A stretch of DNA of 5,395 nt from Lachnospiraceae bacterium. GTDB taxonomy: Bacteria; Bacillota; Clostridia; Lachnospirales; Lachnospiraceae. Positions 1 through 5,395 of this stretch are shown here, piece by piece; position 1 is the stretch's first letter, and each line of letters starts with the position of its first letter. The stretch lies in contig DMLD01000058.1 of assembly GCA_003453515.1 (NCBI GenBank), positions 317 to 5,711 on the forward strand. Direction: 5' to 3'. The notes under the pieces were generated by a model that was given only the letters and a program-made list of their open reading frames with translations, was not told where the DNA came from and did not search any database. Both the position numbers and the translations under genes were made by a program.

Positions 1-2067
1 CACGGACATATAATGTGGCTTTTGAAAAAGGATGTCAACTACATCTTCTACCCCTGCGTTCCGTTTGAGCGAAACGAATTTGAGGGATCGGGAAACCACT
101 ACAACTGTCCGATAGTCACCTCATACGGTGAAAATATCAAGAATAATGTCGAGGAGCTTGCCGATCCGAATATAACCTACCAGAACCCGTTTTTGAGCTT
201 CGAATCCGAAAAGGCAATAACCGGCGAGCTGGTGAAGTTTATAGGAAAGGAAAACTCCATTCCCACGGCGGAGATCAGGGAAGCCGCTCACAAGGCATGG
301 CTGGAGCTTGAAGCGACACGCGAGGATATACGCCGAAAGGGCGAGGAGGTCCTTCGCTGGATCGAGGAGCATAACGCCATGGGTATCGTTCTCTCGGGTC
401 GTCCGTATCACATAGACCCCGAGATACATCACGGTATCCCCGAGCTTATAACCTCCTATGGTATAGCTGTTTTATCCGAGGACTCCATATCTCATCTGGC
501 CAAGATCAACAGACCTACTATAGCCGTTGACCAGTGGATGTATCACTCCCGTCTCTACGCCGCAGCCACATATGTGCGCACAAGGGACGATCTCGAAATG
601 ATACAGCTGAACTCCTTCGGATGCGGACTTGACGCCGTAACCACGGATCAGGTAAACGACATACTCACAGGTTCCGGAAAGATATGTACCGTACTCAAGA
701 TAGACGAGGTAAATAACCTCGGCGCTGCCCGTATACGTATCCGCTCACTTATATCCGCCGTCAAGGACCGCAAGAGAAAGGGCTTTGAACGGACGATAAA
801 CGACGCCTCGTACAACAGGGTCGTATTCACCAAGGAAATGAAAAAGGAATACACCATACTCGCACCGCAGATGTCACCCATACACTTTGACATCGTGATG
901 CCTGCACTCAGGGCGTGCGGCTACAACCTCGTGATACTTCCGAGCGGAGTAGGCGAGCTTGACTACGGTCTGAAATATGTAAATAACGACGCCTGCTACC
1001 CCTCTCTTTTGGTAGTCGGACAGTTTATGAAGGCCTTGCTTTCGGGCGAGTACGATCTCGACCGCACGGCTCTGATCATCACACAGACCGGCGGTGGCTG
1101 CCGCGCGACCAACTACATAGGCTTCATCAGGAGGGCTCTGAGAAAGGCAGGGATGTCACAGATCCCCGTCATCTCGCTAAGTGCCGGCGTAGAGTCAAAC
1201 CCGGGCTTCAACATAGGCTACGGGCTTTTGAAGCGTGCAATACACGCGCTCATCTACGGCGATCTTTTCATGAGAGTCATATATCGCACAAGACCATATG
1301 AGAAGGTGCCGGGATCGGTCGAGGCTCTTCATCAAAAATGGCTTCCCGAGTGTATAGCCGAAGCCGAGAAGCCTAACCATGCAAGGTTTAAGAGAAATCT
1401 TGCCGGTATAATCCATGATTTTGATACGATAGAGCTTGATGATTCGGTGAGACGACCGAGAGTAGGTGTGGTCGGCGAGATACTCGTTAAGTATCTTCCG
1501 GCTGCCAACAACTATGTGGTGGATCTTCTTGAAAAAGAGGGCGCCGAGGCTGTCGTTCCCGATATGCTCGACTTCTTCATGTACAGTGCCATAGATTCGG
1601 TGTTCCAGGCCGAACACCTCGGACACTCGGCATCCGGCAAGATGCTGGGTGAGCTTGCGAACTGGGCTCTTGAAAAATACCGCCGTCCGATGATAAAGCT
1701 TCTCAAGGAGAGCAAGCGCTTTGATGCGCCGCCGGATATCTACACCCTTGTGGACTATGCCGCTCCGTTTGTATCTCAGGGTAACCAGACCGGTGAGGGC
1801 TGGTTCTTGACCGGAGAAATGATAGAGCTTCTGCATTCCGGTGTGCCAAACATCGTCTGCACACAGCCCTTTGGCTGTCTGCCGAATCATGTGGTCGGAA
1901 AGGGCGTGATAAAGCAGCTCAGAAAGGCATTCCCGGGAGCCAACATAGTCGCTGTCGACTATGACCCCGGAGCAAGTGAGGTCAACCAGCTGAACCGTAT
2001 CAAGCTGATGCTTGCTACCGCGGGAGATCGTCTGAACGAGGATGAAGATTTACTTAAATCCCTTTAA
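1..2067 (+). CDS. 2-hydroxyacyl-CoA dehydratase/activase fusion-type protein (DUF2229 and HgdB-like C-terminal part; 5' end outside window)
   Basis: The reading frame is open to the first base (HGHI before the Met at 13) and ends with TAA at 2065-2067. The Met at 13 is therefore internal: HGH normally follows the C-x-P motif inside the DUF2229 region. Family members of this type run to about 1400 residues, with BcrA/BadF/HgdC-like ATPase domains first, so roughly the N-terminal half is missing here. Visible motifs, numbered from the Met at 13, are YPCVPFE (C15), YNCPIVTSYGE (C32), SGRPYHID (129-), NSFGCG (C204), DACYP (C328), TGGGCRATNYIG (C363), VGEILVKYLP (488-) and QPFGCLPNH (C622). These cysteines are candidate iron-sulfur ligands. 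No signal peptide or membrane segment is seen in this part, so the protein is likely cytoplasmic. In characterised relatives the ATPase (HgdC type) pushes an electron into a [4Fe-4S] HgdB-type partner, and here both would sit in one chain. The substrate is unknown. A role in reductive or dehydratase chemistry is inference from family. The superfamily call is firm; the exact function is not. Confidence 0.88.
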   Translation, partial: HGHIMWLLKKDVNYIFYPCVPFERNEFEGSGNHYNCPIVTSYGENIKNNVEELADPNITYQNPFLSFESEKAITGELVKFIGKENSIPTAEIREAAHKAWLELEATREDIRRKGEEVLRWIEEHNAMGIVLSGRPYHIDPEIHHGIPELITSYGIAVLSEDSISHLAKINRPTIAVDQWMYHSRLYAAATYVRTRDDLEMIQLNSFGCGLDAVTTDQVNDILTGSGKICTVLKIDEVNNLGAARIRIRSLISAVKDRKRKGFERTINDASYNRVVFTKEMKKEYTILAPQMSPIHFDIVMPALRACGYNLVILPSGVGELDYGLKYVNNDACYPSLLVVGQFMKALLSGEYDLDRTALIITQTGGGCRATNYIGFIRRALRKAGMSQIPVISLSAGVESNPGFNIGYGLLKRAIHALIYGDLFMRVIYRTRPYEKVPGSVEALHQKWLPECIAEAEKPNHARFKRNLAGIIHDFDTIELDDSVRRPRVGVVGEILVKYLPAANNYVVDLLEKEGAEAVVPDMLDFFMYSAIDSVFQAEHLGHSASGKMLGELANWALEKYRRPMIKLLKESKRFDAPPDIYTLVDYAAPFVSQGNQTGEGWFLTGEMIELLHSGVPNIVCTQPFGCLPNHVVGKGVIKQLRKAFPGANIVAVDYDPGASEVNQLNRIKLMLATAGDRLNEDEDLLKSL
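2054..2067. other. Convergent 3' overlap of the two genes
   Basis: The lacZ stop codon (TAA, 2056-2054 on the minus strand) lies inside the last five sense codons of the + strand gene, whose TAA is at 2065-2067. The coding regions share 14 bp, so there is no intergenic space for terminators. Each transcript must run into the coding region of the other gene unless another means of termination is used. Confidence 0.9.
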
Positions 2068-5000
2068 ATGAGAATGTAAATGACATATGCCCCTCAGCCT
2101 TAAACTCGTATTCGGGAAGAGCACGAGCACCCCAGCTGTCGTCTCCACCTATGCCGGTTTGAGCCAAAGCGGCTCTGACGACCGTGTAATGTATGGGCGG
2201 CAGCTCGTAATCGTGGGCGGCATTTTCTATCTCATGCGGTGTCCACGGAAGCGCCGAGAGATTCATACCGTCTCCCGAGAACTGCATTCCTCTTCCGCGT
2301 CTGTCAGTGATTGTTGCCCACCTGACGCCCATGTGGTTTCCGCTCTCCTGAGGCAGTGGGTATTTTGCAAACTGATCCCTTACATCTGCACTCCACACAC
2401 CGAGTCTTCCGCTTTCATTTCTGTCAACATAGCTTTCGGCCTCACCATATCCGTACCATGTCAGTCTGTTATAATCAGCGTCCAGCTTAAACATCATTCC
2501 AAACTCCGGCATATCCTCAAGCTCTTTTACAGCATCATATGAAAGTGTAGTCTCTACGGTTCCATCCGGATATACTCTGTAGCATACCTTACATACGGTC
2601 TCAGGTACAGTCGGCATATAGTATGTATATGTAAGCGACACTGATCCGTCAGACTCTTCAATGACAGGATAAGTATCCTGGAATTTGTCCTCATTTTTCC
2701 CGGTTATATACATGCTTGCAAGCTTCCACTGTCCCATACGCTTTGGCATGAGATTGCCGTAGTCGTTATCTACAGGTGCCCTCCAAAAATTCGGCATGGG
2801 TATGGTTTTCAGCATCTCGACACCGCCGTATCTGTACGAGATCATACCGCATAACAGCGCGGAAAACATGGCGGAGAAATCCCTGCCGTACACACCTATA
2901 TTCTGATTGTCACGCACGATCTTTAATTGGGGACACTTATTGTCGTTCATGGCTGTTAAGTAACCTGTGCCTTCAGGTGAGCACAGATCTGCAGGATCAG
3001 CCGGATCATACCAACCAACGATCCCGCGAGACCATCTGTAAGGTGAGTCGACATCTGCCTTGAATATATGCTGGCTGAATGACACTTCTTCACCTTCAGA
3101 CGCCCATATCTCATCTTGAGTAAGCTCAAAAACTATATCTATGGCATACTCATGACCAACTCCCGTTTTGGAAGCAACCTCCCTGTCCTTCCTTATATAG
3201 TCCATGAGCTCATCGGGATAATCATACTTTTTCTTTTCAAGCGGCTCTACTGATATATCCATTGAAACCTTAAGTACACTGTGGCCGTCTTTTCTCAGTA
3301 CCGCATAAGCATCATACACATCCGTATTTATAAAGAGATTTTTATTCCATATCTCAAAGCCCGTATCGGATGTATACGCTTTGATGGTTCTGTAGTTATA
3401 CTTCACCTCCTGCATCTTCGGCGAGACTTCTCTGCTTCCGTATATGATTCCGTTTCCGGAAAAATCTCCGTCGTGAGGTCTTTCGTCAAAATCACCACCA
3501 TACGCATATCTCTCTACGCCATATCTGTCTTTTTTTACGATCGTCTGATCTACCCAATCCCAGATAAAGCCTCCCTGAAACCTCATCTCCCTTTCGGAAA
3601 GTTCTATATACTTGTGCATACCTCCGCACGAGTTTCCCATGGCATGTGTGTACTCGCACATGATAAACGGCTTATCCTTGTTCTCCTTTAAAAATGCCTC
3701 CACATCGGCCACATTAGTATACATCTGTGATTCCATGTCCGATGTGTCCGGATACGATCTGTCCCAGAATATCCCTTCATAGTGAACAAGTCTGTGCGGA
3801 TCAAGCCTCTTAAAGGTCTTACTCATCTCATATATGACCTTGCCTCCGTAGGACTCGTTGCCGCAGGACCATATGAGTATCGCGGGATGGTTCTTGTCGC
3901 GTTGATAGCACGAGTTTACCCTGTCAAGCATCATCGGCATCCACTCATCGTGATCTCCGGGAACCACATACTCCTTCGGCCTTTTTTTCTGAAGGTAAGC
4001 GTCCCACGTACCGTGAGTTTCCATATTGTTCTCCGCGATCATGTAGATCCCGTATATGTCACACAGCCTGTACAGAGCCGAGTCGTCGGGATAGTGACAC
4101 GTCCTGATGGCATTTATATTGTGAGACTTCATGAGCCTGAGATCCTTTTCCAATATATCGATATCAGGGACCCTGCCGGTGTCGGAATTGAACTCATGAC
4201 GGTTTACGCCGTTAAAGACAATGCGCTTACCGTTGAGCATCATGATACCGTCCTTCATCTCAAAACGCCTGAAGCCCACAAGCTGTCTTATAAATGATGT
4301 TTCGTTCCCCTGCAGATCATATACACTCATTTCCAGTATATAAAGATACGGATCCTCGGCGCTCCACAGTCTTGGGGCGCTTATGGCATACTCTCCCTTA
4401 AGCTCGCCCTCATTTATCCTGATGGAATCCGAGATGACCTCTTTGCCCGCCTCGATATATCCTTCCTTTACGCTCCTTATATACTCACCTCTATCGCCGA
4501 CCGGCTCATAAAGCTTAAAGGATACGCTCCCCTCACCCACAGCCGATCCGCTTATCATCAGCCTCGCACTATCAAGGGTCTCATCCAAAGCAGGCACGAT
4601 CGATATATCAGTGATATAGGTCTTTACCATGCGGTACAGATACACATCGCGGTATATCCCCGAGAATCTGAAAAAATCCTGATCCTCGCACCAGCTTGAC
4701 GATGTTACCTTAAATACCCTTACCGCAAGACGGTTCACGCCCTCTGATAAAAATGGGCTAAGCTCAAACTCCGCAGGATCAAACGACCCCTCGGAGTAAC
4801 CCACATAGCTTCCGTTTACCCACAGGGCGAAGCCGCTCTCAACTCCCTGAAATGAGATGCACACTCTGTCGTTTAACCAGTCCCTGTCTACGGTAAAATC
4901 TAAGGTGTAGTCGCCGACAGGATTATATCTCTCCGGTATCTCTCCGGGCTTTATGTACTCACTCCCGTCCCACGGGTACTGATTGTTGACATATTGGGGC

Positions 5001-5272
5001 TGTCCGTAGCCCTCCATCTGTATGTGCGCGGGAACTCTGATCATATCCCAGCCGGATATGTCATAATCCCTTTCCCAAAAGCCGTCCTTTGCCTCGTTTA
5101 TATTTTTCGAATACCTGAATCTCCAAACACCGTTTAAGCTCTGACGCAGAGAATTGTATCCGTATCTGCACTCGTCCTTATTTGCATAAACAACATGATC
5201 CGAGTGCGCCGGAAGACGGTTGTCTTCAAACACCTTCGGATCTCTTATCGTATTTACATTAAACGTCTTCAT
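2054..5272 (-). CDS. lacZ: Beta-galactosidase, GH2 family, LacZ type
   Basis: Complete gene of 1072 residues (E. coli LacZ has 1023), cytoplasmic, with no signal peptide. It hydrolyses terminal beta-galactosides such as lactose. Approximate domains: N-terminal jelly roll 45-220, Ig-like sandwich 220-335, TIM barrel 336-625, linker beta domain 630-740, Bgal_small_N 775-1070. Active-site counterparts of E. coli LacZ are all present: acid/base E473 (SCGNES), nucleophile E540 (MCEYTHAMGN), H359 (NRHE), H393 (HYP), metal ligands E418 and H420 (NMETHG), N96, D197 (EDQD), Y518 (QMY), H543, F604 and N607 (DFSGNG), and W1047 (GGDDSW). The ATG at 5272 is preferred over a GTG at 5278 because the GTG lies inside the Shine-Dalgarno sequence. 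The reading frame is intact, without frameshift. The motif GNESYGG in place of the E. coli GNESGHG fits the clostridial branch. The gene seems to be at least 3'-terminal in its transcript, since the next gene converges on it. The preferred natural galactoside cannot be read from sequence. Confidence 0.97.
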   Translation of the reverse strand: MKTFNVNTIRDPKVFEDNRLPAHSDHVVYANKDECRYGYNSLRQSLNGVWRFRYSKNINEAKDGFWERDYDISGWDMIRVPAHIQMEGYGQPQYVNNQYPWDGSEYIKPGEIPERYNPVGDYTLDFTVDRDWLNDRVCISFQGVESGFALWVNGSYVGYSEGSFDPAEFELSPFLSEGVNRLAVRVFKVTSSSWCEDQDFFRFSGIYRDVYLYRMVKTYITDISIVPALDETLDSARLMISGSAVGEGSVSFKLYEPVGDRGEYIRSVKEGYIEAGKEVISDSIRINEGELKGEYAISAPRLWSAEDPYLYILEMSVYDLQGNETSFIRQLVGFRRFEMKDGIMMLNGKRIVFNGVNRHEFNSDTGRVPDIDILEKDLRLMKSHNINAIRTCHYPDDSALYRLCDIYGIYMIAENNMETHGTWDAYLQKKRPKEYVVPGDHDEWMPMMLDRVNSCYQRDKNHPAILIWSCGNESYGGKVIYEMSKTFKRLDPHRLVHYEGIFWDRSYPDTSDMESQMYTNVADVEAFLKENKDKPFIMCEYTHAMGNSCGGMHKYIELSEREMRFQGGFIWDWVDQTIVKKDRYGVERYAYGGDFDERPHDGDFSGNGIIYGSREVSPKMQEVKYNYRTIKAYTSDTGFEIWNKNLFINTDVYDAYAVLRKDGHSVLKVSMDISVEPLEKKKYDYPDELMDYIRKDREVASKTGVGHEYAIDIVFELTQDEIWASEGEEVSFSQHIFKADVDSPYRWSRGIVGWYDPADPADLCSPEGTGYLTAMNDNKCPQLKIVRDNQNIGVYGRDFSAMFSALLCGMISYRYGGVEMLKTIPMPNFWRAPVDNDYGNLMPKRMGQWKLASMYITGKNEDKFQDTYPVIEESDGSVSLTYTYYMPTVPETVCKVCYRVYPDGTVETTLSYDAVKELEDMPEFGMMFKLDADYNRLTWYGYGEAESYVDRNESGRLGVWSADVRDQFAKYPLPQESGNHMGVRWATITDRRGRGMQFSGDGMNLSALPWTPHEIENAAHDYELPPIHYTVVRAALAQTGIGGDDSWGARALPEYEFKAEGHMSFTFSFKGI

Positions 5273-5275
5273 ACC

Positions 5276-5282
5276 CACCTCT
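5276..5282 (-). promoter_or_regulatory. Ribosome binding site of lacZ
   Basis: On the minus strand AGAGGTGGGT directly precedes ATG. GAGGTG matches the anti-Shine-Dalgarno sequence well, and the AGG core ends 5 nt before the ATG at 5272. A GTG at 5278-5276 in the same frame falls within this site, which argues that translation starts at 5272 and not 6 nt upstream. Confidence 0.85.
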
Positions 5283-5288
5283 CATTCC

Positions 5289-5305
5289 GGGTTACCTGGC
5301 AACCC
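5289..5305. promoter_or_regulatory. Near-perfect 17-bp palindrome in lacZ leader, candidate operator
   Basis: On the minus strand GGGTTGCCAGGTAACCC has 7 of 8 base pairs matching around a central A; the only mismatch becomes a G-U wobble in RNA. It lies about +15 to +31 relative to the predicted transcript start and ends 6 nt before AGAGG of the ribosome binding site. This is where a repressor would block elongation or initiation. The odd length with a central A differs from the usual LacI-family operator, which has a central CG, so the regulator family is not assigned. As RNA it could form a 6-bp or longer hairpin near the ribosome binding site, but no U-run follows, so it is not a terminator. 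Confidence 0.55.
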
Positions 5306-5314
5306 TGTTAACAG
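5305..5314. promoter_or_regulatory. Perfect 10-bp palindrome next to the lacZ promoter, candidate regulator site
   Basis: CTGTTAACAG is self-complementary over all 10 bases and abuts the 17-bp palindrome at 5289-5305, sharing one base with it. It spans about +6 to +15 of the predicted transcript. Together the two sites fill most of the interval between the promoter and the ribosome binding site. A 10-bp palindrome can arise by chance; its position is the main argument for function. Confidence 0.4.
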
Positions 5315-5325
5315 CGATTTTTTTC

Positions 5326-5354
5326 ATTGTAACATCATTTCTATAAAAATGCAA
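5326..5354 (-). promoter_or_regulatory. Sigma-A-type promoter of lacZ
   Basis: On the minus strand the -35 element is TTGCAT (5354-5349) and the -10 element is TACAAT (5331-5326), separated by exactly 17 nt. A TG two bases upstream of the -10 (TGTTACAAT) makes an extended -10, which would compensate for the weak -35 (3 of 6 matches). The predicted start of transcription is near 5319, inside a run of seven A (5324-5318), giving a leader of about 47 nt. The stretch upstream of the -35 is A+T-rich and could act as an UP element. This is pattern-based and has no experimental support. Confidence 0.7.
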
Positions 5355-5358
5355 TCAG

Positions 5359-5370
5359 CGAAATCGAAAT
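5359..5370. repeat. Tandem hexamer repeat upstream of lacZ -35
   Basis: Two exact copies of cgaaat stand side by side, 4 bp upstream of the -35 hexamer. The position is suitable for an activator or UP-element contact. Two short copies in A+T-rich DNA are easily coincidental, so only the repeat itself is claimed. Confidence 0.35.
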
Positions 5371-5395
5371 AAAAGCCTCAAAAATCAACACTCTG

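Noticed and set aside
13..15. ATG at 13 as the start of the + strand gene
   Set aside because: The frame stays open to base 1 and HGHI before it belongs to the conserved DUF2229 region, so this Met is internal and the gene is cut by the window edge.
1195..1890. 231-codon open frame antisense to the dehydratase-type gene
   Set aside because: It lies wholly opposite a strongly conserved coding region, its product resembles nothing I recognise, and no ribosome binding site or promoter case can be made.
2048..2081. Inverted repeat atttac / gtaaat around the stop codons as a bidirectional terminator
   Set aside because: Only 6 A+T-rich base pairs around a 22-nt loop, which is too weak for an intrinsic terminator.
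2161..2175. Hairpin gagcc-aaagc-ggctc as terminator of the + strand gene
   Set aside because: The stem has only 5 bp, no T-run follows on either strand, and it encodes conserved lacZ C-terminal residues.
2087..4297. Several + strand open frames of 95 to 171 codons opposite lacZ
   Set aside because: They are shadows of the conserved lacZ frame. Their products show no recognisable domain.
5276..5278. GTG at 5278 as the lacZ start
   Set aside because: It sits inside the GAGGTG ribosome binding site that is correctly spaced for the ATG at 5272.
5259..5285. Short upstream reading frame of 8 codons (MRGGYEDV) overlapping the lacZ start
   Set aside because: Its ATG at 5285 has no Shine-Dalgarno sequence in front (AACCCGGA), it is out of frame with lacZ, and it runs through the lacZ ribosome binding site. 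Chance is the simpler explanation.
5371..5379. GAGGCTTTT on the minus strand as the 3' arm of an upstream gene's terminator
   Set aside because: The matching left arm is not within the window, and the loop would have to exceed 16 nt. It cannot be judged without sequence beyond 5395.

Overview
The window holds two large genes facing each other tail to tail, plus one short promoter region at the right edge. The + strand (1-2067) carries the 3' part of a very long gene of the 2-hydroxyacyl-CoA dehydratase/activase superfamily. Its 5' part lies outside the window. The - strand (5272 down to 2054) carries a complete lacZ-type GH2 beta-galactosidase. The last 123 bases (5273-5395) contain the lacZ ribosome binding site, a good sigma-A-type promoter and two touching palindromes between promoter and start codon.

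The likely host is an anaerobic member of the Clostridia, most probably Lachnospiraceae-like. This is an inference. It rests on the dehydratase/activase fusion (oxygen-sensitive iron-sulfur enzymes typical of strict anaerobes), on LacZ motifs that look like the clostridial branch (GNESYGG, MCEYTHAMGNSCGG, NMETHG), on frequent ATA isoleucine codons in both genes, and on a Gram-positive-style promoter (TTGCAT-17-TACAAT with an extended -10) and a strong Shine-Dalgarno sequence. Species cannot be named from this sequence.

The two genes share no obvious pathway. LacZ would hydrolyse lactose or other beta-galactosides in the cytoplasm, and no permease or regulator gene is visible beside it. The + strand protein is probably an ATP-driven low-potential electron transfer or reductase system of unknown substrate. 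Their coding regions overlap by 14 bp at the stop codons and no intrinsic terminator is visible for either.

I see no clearly new biological system. The points most worth a second look are the palindromes downstream of the lacZ promoter, a two-fold internal repeat of HgdB-like modules in the + strand protein, and the terminator-less convergent overlap.
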